A stretch of 5,089 nt of DNA from Persephonella sp. (GTDB taxonomy: Bacteria; Aquificota; Aquificia; Aquificales; Hydrogenothermaceae). Position 1 is the stretch's first letter. The number at the start of each line of letters is the position of its first letter. The stretch lies in NCBI GenBank assembly GCA_027058925.1, contig JALTAS010000039.1, positions 1 through 5,089 on the forward strand, given 5' to 3'. Below, one piece after another: positions 1-4,723 of this stretch. A model generated the notes under the pieces. The model had not been told where the DNA came from and did no database searches. It worked only from the letters and a program-made list of their open reading frames with translations. The translations under genes were made by a program, and so were the position numbers.

Positions 1-119
1 TCAAATTTTACGCCGTTGTTATATCCGCTTATCCAGATCTCTCCTGTTTTTTCGTATGTGAAGTAGTAGTAATCATTTTCCTGAGAAACTTTTTTAAGAA
101 ATTTGGATATTTTCTCCAT
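1..119 (-). CDS. Hypothetical protein, N-terminal 39 residues (runs off left edge)
   Basis: An open frame starts at an ATG (complement of 117-119) and stays open to the window edge, so only the N-terminus is visible and no stop is seen. The visible part starts MEKISKFLKKVSQ, then has a tyrosine-rich stretch (NDYYYFTY, residues 15-22), then EKTGEIWISGYNNGVKF. The first 13 residues could form an amphipathic helix and the rest looks like beta strands, but I do not recognise a family. A Shine-Dalgarno AGGAG (complement of 124-128) lies 4 nt before the ATG, and a consensus -10 box lies further upstream on the same strand; both support a real gene start. It is divergent from everything else in the window. 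Function cannot be stated. Confidence 0.6.
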   Translation of the reverse strand, partial: MEKISKFLKKVSQENDYYYFTYEKTGEIWISGYNNGVKF

Positions 120-145
120 CTTTCTCCTCTGCAGTTTCTGGAATT

Positions 146-158
146 ATGTATTATACAT
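146..158 (-). promoter_or_regulatory. Candidate promoter -10 with overlapping 13-bp palindrome
   Basis: On the minus strand a perfect TATAAT lies at 155-150, placing a transcription start near 143 and giving a leader of about 24 nt before the ATG at 119. No good -35 hexamer is found at the usual distance; the best is a weak TGAAAA at 17 nt spacing. The box sits inside an inverted repeat ATGTAT-T-ATACAT (146-158) with a 1-nt centre, which could be an operator half-site pair or a chance AT palindrome. Confidence 0.4.
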
Positions 159-309
159 CAGTTTTATCAAAGTTTTCAGGCATGTTAAAGGTGATTAAAT
201 TTTTAGTTTATTTTGAATTGGTGAGTTTTCAATCCTTTCTAAAGCAGATATATCAATAGTAATACGGTAAAAATATGCGACAATTGAGACTATAAATGAG
301 ACTTTAAAA

Positions 310-338
310 TTGACAATTTTCAGATTTTACGCTATTTT
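310..338 (+). promoter_or_regulatory. Candidate sigma70 promoter reading into the CRISPR array
   Basis: A perfect -35 hexamer TTGACA (310-315) is followed after exactly 17 nt by TATTTT (333-338), which matches 4 of 6 positions of the -10 consensus. Transcription would start near 345, about 65 nt before the first repeat, a sensible place for a leader promoter. It supports plus-strand transcription of the array. AT-rich DNA yields such matches by chance, and a weak hairpin with a T-run (347-369) lies right at the predicted start. Confidence 0.45.
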
Positions 339-410
339 AAGAGTAGGTCTGTCAGAAATCAGGCTTTTTGGAAAATGAATACGTTGATACTCAAGGACGA
401 GAGAGGGGCT

Positions 411-593
411 ATTGAAACTGTCCCGAGTTATAAGGGCATTGTGACCTGGTTTTCTTTTTCTTCTATTAATTCCTCAAGCTTTGTTTCATTGAAACTGTCC
501 CGAGTTATAAGGGCATTGTGACTCATCCATTTCCCATATTCTCACTTCTATCTTCTCCATTGAAACTGTCCCGAGTTATAAGGGCATTGTGAC
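411..593 (+). CRISPR. Minimal CRISPR array: 3 repeats, 2 spacers, no cas genes nearby
   Basis: Three identical 35-bp repeats lie at 411-445, 488-522 and 559-593. Each begins ATTGAAACTGTCCC and ends TAAGGGCATTGTGAC. They are separated by unlike spacers of 42 bp (446-487) and 36 bp (523-558). The repeat can fold weakly: TG(T)CCC pairs with GGGCA around a nine-base loop. The plus-strand 3' end ATTGTGAC resembles the 8-nt crRNA 5' handle of type III and some type I-B systems (commonly ATTGAAAC, or ATTGCGAC in Thermus type III repeats as I recall), and a promoter candidate lies upstream, so plus-strand transcription is favoured. The 5' end also carries a handle-like ATTGAAAC, so orientation is not fully certain. 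There is no cas gene in this window; the array would depend on Cas proteins encoded elsewhere. Both spacers are pyrimidine-rich on this strand. I saw no match to either spacer elsewhere in the window. Confidence 0.93.
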
Positions 594-603
594 GTCTTAC
601 CTC

Positions 604-654
604 TTTTCACCTCTCACTATTCACTGTTCACCATTCACCATTCACTGTATTCAC
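604..654. repeat. Tandem heptamer tract (NNTTCAC)n
   Basis: Six contiguous 7-bp units occupy 604-645: TTTTCAC, CTCTCAC, TATTCAC, TGTTCAC, CATTCAC, CATTCAC. After a 2-nt slip a further TATTCAC follows at 648-654, then a decayed CATTCA at 662-667. The core TTCAC is kept in all units except the second (CTCAC). On the other strand it reads GTGAATG-like. It is non-coding and begins 11 bp after the last CRISPR repeat. It resembles the short tandemly repeated heptamers seen between genes in some bacteria; no function can be assigned. Confidence 0.8.
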
Positions 655-689
655 TACACCCCATTCAATAATCCTGAAAAGACCATAAA

Positions 690-698
690 TGTTATAAT
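690..698 (+). promoter_or_regulatory. Extended -10 promoter of the aldolase gene
   Basis: TGTTATAAT contains a consensus TATAAT (693-698) preceded by the TGn extension at 690-692. No recognisable -35 hexamer is found 16-18 nt upstream, which fits an extended -10 promoter. The start of transcription would be near 705, leaving a leader of about 30 nt with the ribosome site. Confidence 0.5.
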
Positions 699-718
699 TA
701 TTTATCTCAAACAAAACC

Positions 719-727
719 AAGGGGGTG
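719..727 (+). promoter_or_regulatory. Ribosome binding site of the aldolase gene
   Basis: AAGGGGGTG is close to the ideal AAGGAGGTG with one G replacing A, and lies 7 nt before the ATG at 735. It fixes that ATG as the start. Confidence 0.7.
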
Positions 728-734
728 TAAGTTC

Positions 735-2111
735 ATGCCATCTATCGCAAAAAACAAAGATCAGCTGAAAGAAATAGCTCATCAGGCTGTTGAATGTGAT
801 GGGGAGAACATCTCAATAAAAGACGAAGAAAAGCTCAGAAAAACAGTTATAGATGATCTGATTTATACCGCTGTTTTTTCTGAAGATGCAGAAACTAAAG
901 AATCAGCCAGAAAACTAATCAGAAAAATCGCCAATGAGTTTGGAGCTGTTCCTTCATCTATTCATGATTTCTACATGGCTATGGGAAGAGGTGAGGTTGA
1001 TAAGATAACAACACCTGCCGTTAACATAAGGGGAATGACTTACGATGTTGCAAGACAGATGTTCAAAGTTGCAAACAACCATAATGTCGGTGCGTTCATT
1101 TTTGAGATAGCAAAATCAGAAATCGGATATACAGATCAAAGACCTTCAGAGTATGCTTCTTGTGTTCTTGCAGCAGCAATAAAAGAAGGATACAAAGGAC
1201 CTGTTTTTATACAGGGGGATCACTTCCAGTTTAATGTCAAAAAATATGCAGAAGATCCTGAAAAAGAGCTACAGGCTATAAAAGACCTGACAGAAGAGGC
1301 TGTAAAAGCAGGTTTTTACAACATAGACATAGATCCTTCCACTCTTGTTGATTACTCAAAACCAACGCTGAAAGAGCAGCAGTACCACAACTACATCTGC
1401 ACAGCAAAAATGACCCAGTTTATAAGAGAGATTGAACCGGAAGGCATAACGATTTCTGTAGGTGCTGAAATCGGACATATCGGCGGTAAAAATTCAACTG
1501 TTGAGGAGTTTGAGGCATTTATGGAGGGATACCTTGAGCAGCTGCCTGAGGGTATGGCAGGGATATCAAAGATGTCTGTCCAGACAGGAACAGAACACGG
1601 AGGAGTTCCTCTCCCTGACGGAACTATAGCAAAAGTCAAGCTGGACTTTAATGTCCTGAGGGATATAGGAAAGGTCGCAAGAGAAAAGTACGGACTTGGA
1701 GGAACTGTCCAGCACGGTGCATCAACACTTCCTGATGAACTTTTTGATAAGTTTCCGGAAAACAACTGCTGTGAGATACACCTTGCAACAGGATTTCAAA
1801 ACATTATGTACGATCTTATACCTGAAGAGTTCAGAAATGAGATCTACAGCTGGATAAAAGAAAACCTCAAAAATGAATGGAAAGAAGGCTGGACAGAAGA
1901 GCAGTTTATTTACAAAACAAGAAAAAAAGGATTTGCACCTTTCAAATACCAGTGGTGGACTTTGGAAGAGGAATACAAAAACAAAATTCTTGATGCTTTA
2001 TACAAAAAGTTTGAGTTTCTTTTTGGAAAACTTAACGCATTTAACACAAAAGAGCTTGTTGAAAAGTATGTAAAACCTGTAAAAATCCCTTACGGCACAC
2101 TCAAAAAATAA
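735..2111 (+). CDS. Class II fructose-1,6-bisphosphate aldolase family protein, long form
   Basis: The 458-residue product belongs to the class II (zinc-dependent) aldolase superfamily. Expected cytoplasmic reaction: reversible condensation of dihydroxyacetone phosphate with glyceraldehyde-3-phosphate to fructose-1,6-bisphosphate. The core motifs appear in order: GDH (D162 as catalytic acid, H163 as zinc ligand), SVGAEIGHIGG (241-251, matching the family's EGExGxxGG loop, E245), TGTEHGG (284-290, zinc ligand H288), VQHGAS (325-330, zinc ligand H327) and EIHLATGFQN (347-356, matching the phosphate-binding KINIATD segment). Typical class II enzymes have about 300-360 residues; this one carries roughly 95 extra, mainly helical residues before the barrel and about 95 after it, with a tryptophan-rich region near 373-408. 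The gatZ/kbaZ-type tagatose aldolase subunit is a more distant alternative, because IFEIAKSEIGYTDQRPSEY (122-140) recalls that family. The fructose bisphosphatase gene downstream favours a gluconeogenic role. Family call is firm, exact substrate inferred. Confidence 0.85.
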   Translation: MPSIAKNKDQLKEIAHQAVECDGENISIKDEEKLRKTVIDDLIYTAVFSEDAETKESARKLIRKIANEFGAVPSSIHDFYMAMGRGEVDKITTPAVNIRGMTYDVARQMFKVANNHNVGAFIFEIAKSEIGYTDQRPSEYASCVLAAAIKEGYKGPVFIQGDHFQFNVKKYAEDPEKELQAIKDLTEEAVKAGFYNIDIDPSTLVDYSKPTLKEQQYHNYICTAKMTQFIREIEPEGITISVGAEIGHIGGKNSTVEEFEAFMEGYLEQLPEGMAGISKMSVQTGTEHGGVPLPDGTIAKVKLDFNVLRDIGKVAREKYGLGGTVQHGASTLPDELFDKFPENNCCEIHLATGFQNIMYDLIPEEFRNEIYSWIKENLKNEWKEGWTEEQFIYKTRKKGFAPFKYQWWTLEEEYKNKILDALYKKFEFLFGKLNAFNTKELVEKYVKPVKIPYGTLKK

Positions 2112-2120
2112 ACCAGACTG

Positions 2121-2150
2121 GCAGGGTTTTCTCCCTGCTTTATATTTATT
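2121..2150 (+). terminator. Rho-independent terminator after the aldolase gene
   Basis: A perfect 6-bp stem GCAGGG / CCCTGC (2121-2126 and 2133-2138) with a 6-nt loop TTTTCT is followed by the T-rich tract TTTATATTTATT. It starts 9 nt after the aldolase stop codon, so the aldolase is probably transcribed mostly alone. The T-tract is interrupted by A residues, so some read-through into the next gene is possible. Confidence 0.75.
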
Positions 2151-2172
2151 TAAAAACCTGTGAGGATTTATC

Positions 2173-2772
2173 ATGCCGACAGCAGCACTATCTAAAAAAA
2201 CATCAAAACCAAAACAAAAATCCCCTAAACCATACAGATTCACCATAAACCATCTTAAAAAGATGTATGAGGCAGGGATATTCAGCCCTGAAGAAAAAGT
2301 GGAATTAATAAACGGGGAGCCTTTTATTATGACACCAATAGGATTTAGACACATGAAAACCGTAGACAAACTAAACAAAATTTTAAACAGTTTAATTTCT
2401 CAAGAAAGCCTACCTTATGTGGTCAGTATTCAAAACCCTGTTAAAGTAGATTCAAAAAATCTGTTGTATCCAGATATAGCCGTCTATCCAGAAGAGATTT
2501 ACCAGAAAGAAGACATCCCCAAAATAAAAGATGCAGTTCTAATAATTGAGGTTTCAGACACAACACTGGATTACTACAGGGAAGTAAAGCTTCCTGTTTA
2601 TGCAAAAGGAAAAGCCAAAGAAGTCTGGATAATCAATCTTAAAGACAATATCATTGAAAAATACACTCAGCCTTCAGGAAAGTTGTTTAAGTCGGTGCAT
2701 ATCTACCAAAAGAACGAAAAAATCAAAATTTTTGGTAAAAAGATTGACCTATCGGAGATTTTAAATAGTTAA
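2173..2772 (+). CDS. Uma2 family (DUF820) PD-(D/E)XK nuclease-like protein
   Basis: The 199-residue protein matches the Uma2 / DUF820 family in length and layout. A basic, proline-containing tail (residues 7-20) is followed by YRFTINHLKKMYEAGIFSPEEKVELINGE (21-49), which carries the conserved VELINGE motif. The core then shows YPDIAVY (99-105, D101), LIIEVSDTT (123-131, E126), K139 in REVKLPVYAKGKAKEVWIINL, and a closing beta-rich segment. D101, E126 and the following lysine fit the restriction-endonuclease-like fold, so the active site looks intact. Cellular role of the family is unknown; nuclease activity is inferred from the fold. A TGAGGA ribosome site ends 6 nt before the ATG. The gene sits between two gluconeogenic genes, but the terminator upstream and the 79-nt gap downstream suggest it is an independent unit. 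Such genes often occur in several copies per genome and look mobile in distribution. Confidence 0.88.
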   Translation: MPTAALSKKTSKPKQKSPKPYRFTINHLKKMYEAGIFSPEEKVELINGEPFIMTPIGFRHMKTVDKLNKILNSLISQESLPYVVSIQNPVKVDSKNLLYPDIAVYPEEIYQKEDIPKIKDAVLIIEVSDTTLDYYREVKLPVYAKGKAKEVWIINLKDNIIEKYTQPSGKLFKSVHIYQKNEKIKIFGKKIDLSEILNS

Positions 2773-2851
2773 TACGGTATAAATCAAATCAAGAAATGCA
2801 AAAACCTTATTGTAAAATAGTTTTAGCTAAAAAAACGGAAGGAAGGAGTTA
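2773..2851 (+). promoter_or_regulatory. Intergenic gap with weak promoter candidate and strong ribosome site
   Basis: The gap holds AT-rich DNA with a possible -10 TAAAAT (2813-2818) but no convincing -35. The purine-rich AAGGAAGGAG (2839-2848) gives two overlapping Shine-Dalgarno options for the ATG at 2852. This is the only sizeable gap before the fbp cluster, so it is the likeliest site for that operon's promoter. I see no fluoride riboswitch and no terminator hairpin in it. Confidence 0.3.
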
Positions 2852-3364
2852 ATGTCTCTATTAGACCAGCAGATAAAAGCTATCAAGGAAATTTACACAG
2901 AGATAAAAAAATCAGGCTCTAAAATACAGCCTGTCATAGTTGGAAAGTTTGCACTTACAGTCTATACACAGGGAATGTATCCTGCAAATATCATCTCCTT
3001 TTTGTTTCCGGATCTTCAGCTACTGATAAGAGTTTTAAAAGATTTAGGCTATCAACAGATGGGTGATTTCTGGACAAAAGGAGAGATCGTTGTTGAGATA
3101 AGCAAAAAGTTTGAGATCATTCCTACAGGGACATTTAATCAGATTGAGGTAGAAGGACAGATAATCAATGTTGTGTCTGTAGAGGATCTGTTAATAGACA
3201 TGATGAATGAATGTATAGCAGGAGATGAGACAGTATGTGATCTTATAAAGATGTTAGTTAGGTCTTATGCTCCTGCTTTAGATTTTCACTACATATATCA
3301 GCATCTAAAAAACAAACAGGCTGTAGTAAAATTTAAACAGTTTAGAAAAGAAACACTAAACTAA
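2852..3364 (+). CDS. Hypothetical protein, degenerate nucleotidyltransferase-like fold
   Basis: This 170-residue protein is not confidently recognised. An N-terminal helix (1-22) leads to PVIVGKFALTVYTQG (27-41), which recalls the VGGxAvxxyG motif opening minimal nucleotidyltransferase domains of the DUF6036/MenA-toxin kind. In those proteins the next strand carries a DxD metal motif; here the matching stretch YPANIISFLFPD (43-54) lacks it. The rest keeps the family rhythm: a helix LQLLIRVLKDLGYQQ (55-69), strands around EIVVEISKKFEII and NVVSVEDLLIDMM (107-118), and an acidic/helical tail with DLIKMLV. If the relationship is real, the protein is probably catalytically inactive, and may bind nucleotides or a partner. 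No membrane segment or signal is present. The gene ends 13 nt before fbp and is probably co-transcribed with it. Gene call firm, fold tentative. Confidence 0.75.
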   Translation: MSLLDQQIKAIKEIYTEIKKSGSKIQPVIVGKFALTVYTQGMYPANIISFLFPDLQLLIRVLKDLGYQQMGDFWTKGEIVVEISKKFEIIPTGTFNQIEVEGQIINVVSVEDLLIDMMNECIAGDETVCDLIKMLVRSYAPALDFHYIYQHLKNKQAVVKFKQFRKETLN

Positions 3365-3365
3365 A

Positions 3366-3374
3366 GAGGTGAGG
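3366..3374 (+). promoter_or_regulatory. Ribosome binding site that decides the fbp start
   Basis: The leader GAGGTGAGG contains two overlapping Shine-Dalgarno cores. GAGGTG (3366-3371) lies 6 nt before the ATG at 3378. An in-frame GTG at 3369 falls inside this site and is therefore unlikely to be the start. A second in-frame ATG at 3393 is possible but less well spaced. Confidence 0.7.
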
Positions 3375-3377
3375 TGT

Positions 3378-4343
3378 ATGGCTTATTTAGGTATGGATCT
3401 AAGCAGATTTATTCTTGAGGAAGAAAGAAAACACCCAGATGCAACAGGTTCTCTTTCTATGGCATTAACTGCAATAGAGACAGCAGCAAAGATTATAGCC
3501 GCACATGTTAGAATGGCAGGTCTGGCAGATATATTAGGTCAGGCAGGAAAAACAAACATACAGGGGGAAGAGGTACAGAAATTAGATGAGTTTTCAAACG
3601 AAGTAATGATAAAACATCTTTCAGATAGCGGTCAGTTTTTTGCCCTTGCTTCTGAAGAATTAGATGAACCTCTCTGCTCCCCAAAAGGTGTTAACGGAAA
3701 GTATGTTATAGCTTTTGATCCTCTTGATGGATCTTCAAATATTGATGTTAATGTGAATATAGGAACGATATTTTCTATTCACAGAAGAGTAAAAGGTACA
3801 GAAGAAGACTTTCTTCAGGAAGGATACAAACAGGTTGCGGCTGGATACATAATTTATGGATCATCAACAATGTTTGTTCTTACAACAGGAAACGGTGTAA
3901 ACGGTTTTACACTTGATCCATCTGTGGGTCTGTTCCTCCTTTCCCACCCAAACATGAAGATTCCAGAAAAAGGAAAGATATACTCTATAAACGAAGCAAA
4001 CTCAAAAAAATGGATAGATAAGGGGCTTAATGATTATATAGAAACTTTAAAAAATGAAGGTTACACCTCAAGATACATAGGTTCAATGGTTGCAGATGTC
4101 CACAGAACCCTTATAAAAGGCGGAATGTTTGGCTATCCAGCAGATAAAAAGAACAAGTCTGGAAAATTAAGACTGCTGTATGAGGCAGCTCCTATGGCTT
4201 TTATTATTGAGCAGGCAGGGGGAAAAGCCACCGACGGCAAAACAGACATACTTCAGATAAAGCCAACAGATATTCACCAGAGAACACCTGTTTTTTTAGG
4301 TAGTAAAAAAGAGATAAATCAGCTTCTTGAGTTCATAAAATGA
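3378..4343 (+). CDS. fbp: Fructose-1,6-bisphosphatase class I
   Basis: This cytoplasmic enzyme hydrolyses fructose-1,6-bisphosphate to fructose-6-phosphate and phosphate, the committed step of gluconeogenesis. The 321-residue length fits the family (E. coli Fbp is 332). Visible signatures are VQKLDEFSNE (66-75), ASEELDEP (91-98, metal ligands E93/E94), FDPLDGSSNIDVNVNIGTIFSI (113-134, metal ligands D114 and D117), YIIYGSSTMFVLTTGNGVNGFTLD (157-180), the sugar-phosphate segment YIGSMVADVHRTL (233-245), GGMFGYPAD (248-256) and LRLLYEAAPMAFIIEQAGG (264-282, E269). All catalytic residues that I can check are present. The ATG at 3378 is chosen because its ribosome site is well placed. The stop codon overlaps the crcB start, suggesting translational coupling. 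With the aldolase upstream it forms a two-step path from triose phosphates to fructose-6-phosphate, needed by an autotroph. Confidence 0.96.
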   Translation: MAYLGMDLSRFILEEERKHPDATGSLSMALTAIETAAKIIAAHVRMAGLADILGQAGKTNIQGEEVQKLDEFSNEVMIKHLSDSGQFFALASEELDEPLCSPKGVNGKYVIAFDPLDGSSNIDVNVNIGTIFSIHRRVKGTEEDFLQEGYKQVAAGYIIYGSSTMFVLTTGNGVNGFTLDPSVGLFLLSHPNMKIPEKGKIYSINEANSKKWIDKGLNDYIETLKNEGYTSRYIGSMVADVHRTLIKGGMFGYPADKKNKSGKLRLLYEAAPMAFIIEQAGGKATDGKTDILQIKPTDIHQRTPVFLGSKKEINQLLEFIK

Positions 4344-4714
4344 GTTATTTAGCTGTAATGCTTGGAGGTGCTCTTGGAGCCCTCTTAAGGTTTTTGGTTT
4401 CAACTACTGTAAATAAATACTCAGGTCTTTCTTTCCCTGCAGGGACTCTTGTTGTAAATGTTTTAGGCTCTTTTATTCTTGTATTTTTTACAGTTCTTTC
4501 AATTGAAAAGCTGTCCATAGATCCTGTATGGAGGATCTTTTTTGCTGTTGGTTTTTTAGGTGCGTTCACGACATTTTCAACATTTTCTTACGAAACGATA
4601 GCCCTTTTTCAGGATGGGGAGTATATTAAAGCTGTGATAAACGTTTTGTTGAATAACTTTTTTTCTTTAACTGCAGGGATTGCAGGTTTAATATTTGCCA
4701 GGATTTTGATTTAG
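4340..4714 (+). CDS. crcB: Fluoride channel CrcB/Fluc
   Basis: The 124-residue hydrophobic protein is a fluoride-specific channel of the inner membrane that works as an antiparallel dimer and lowers cytoplasmic fluoride. Four membrane segments are evident at about 3-21, 33-54, 65-88 and 97-122. The family motifs are present: GGALGALLR (9-17), FPAGTLVVNVLGSF (32-45, pore asparagine N40) and GFLGAFTTFSTFSYE (71-85, with the phenylalanine-box residues F79 and F82 and the adjacent Thr/Ser). The start codon overlaps the fbp stop (ATGA at 4340-4343) and there is no independent promoter or fluoride riboswitch ahead of it, so it appears to be translated by coupling to fbp. The DUF190 gene follows 9 nt later, a common arrangement for crcB. 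Confidence 0.95.
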   Translation: MSYLAVMLGGALGALLRFLVSTTVNKYSGLSFPAGTLVVNVLGSFILVFFTVLSIEKLSIDPVWRIFFAVGFLGAFTTFSTFSYETIALFQDGEYIKAVINVLLNNFFSLTAGIAGLIFARILI

Positions 4715-4723
4715 AGGGAAAAG

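Larger units (their letters stand above)
120..410. other. Intergenic region between divergent gene and CRISPR array
   Basis: About 290 nt without a supportable gene. The only short plus-strand frame with ATG (182-259, 25 codons) lacks a properly spaced ribosome site. The region is AT-rich and holds the minus-strand -10 box near its left end, two TGAGACT copies 12 bp apart (285-291 and 297-303), the promoter at 310-338 and a weak hairpin at 347-364 followed by TTTTT. The last 70 nt before the first repeat is the natural candidate for a CRISPR leader, although nothing in it is diagnostic of one. Confidence 0.5.
594..734. other. Intergenic region between CRISPR array and aldolase gene
   Basis: The 141-nt gap is filled from the left by the heptamer tract, then by an AT-rich stretch carrying the aldolase promoter and ribosome binding site. 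No gene or RNA structure is evident in it. Confidence 0.6.

Noticed and set aside
182..259. 25-codon plus-strand frame starting ATG in the left intergenic region
   Set aside because: The only AGG lies 1 nt from the ATG, too close to serve as a ribosome site, and the peptide resembles no known small protein.
345..369. Possible rho-independent terminator before the CRISPR array
   Set aside because: The stem is weak, needs G-U pairs, and has no upstream gene on that strand to terminate; kept only as a remark on the leader.
411..593. cas genes or tracrRNA linked to the array
   Set aside because: No frame in the window resembles a Cas protein and no anti-repeat was seen; the Uma2 protein, although nuclease-like, is not a Cas family member.
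1391..1765. Long minus-strand open frame inside the aldolase gene
   Set aside because: It lies wholly antisense to conserved aldolase motifs, its product is Ser/Pro-rich low-quality sequence with no ribosome site, and it matches no family.
1873..2073. Plus-strand 66-codon frame inside the aldolase C-terminal region
   Set aside because: Out of frame with the real gene and without a ribosome site; its lysine/serine-rich product looks like a shadow.
1998..2378. Minus-strand open frame across the aldolase end and the start of the Uma2 gene
   Set aside because: It is antisense to two well-supported genes and spans the terminator hairpin; the hydrophobic product is an artefact of AT-rich antisense codons.
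2773..2851. Fluoride riboswitch controlling the crcB operon
   Set aside because: The conserved crcB-motif RNA elements and pseudoknot-forming segments are not visible here or in the 13-nt gap before fbp.
3369..3377. GTG at 3369 as the fbp start
   Set aside because: It falls within the Shine-Dalgarno sequence, and the added residues (M-R-C) are not typical of the family; ATG at 3378 has a properly spaced site.
4345..4569. Minus-strand frame inside crcB
   Set aside because: Antisense to highly conserved CrcB motifs and without a start signal.
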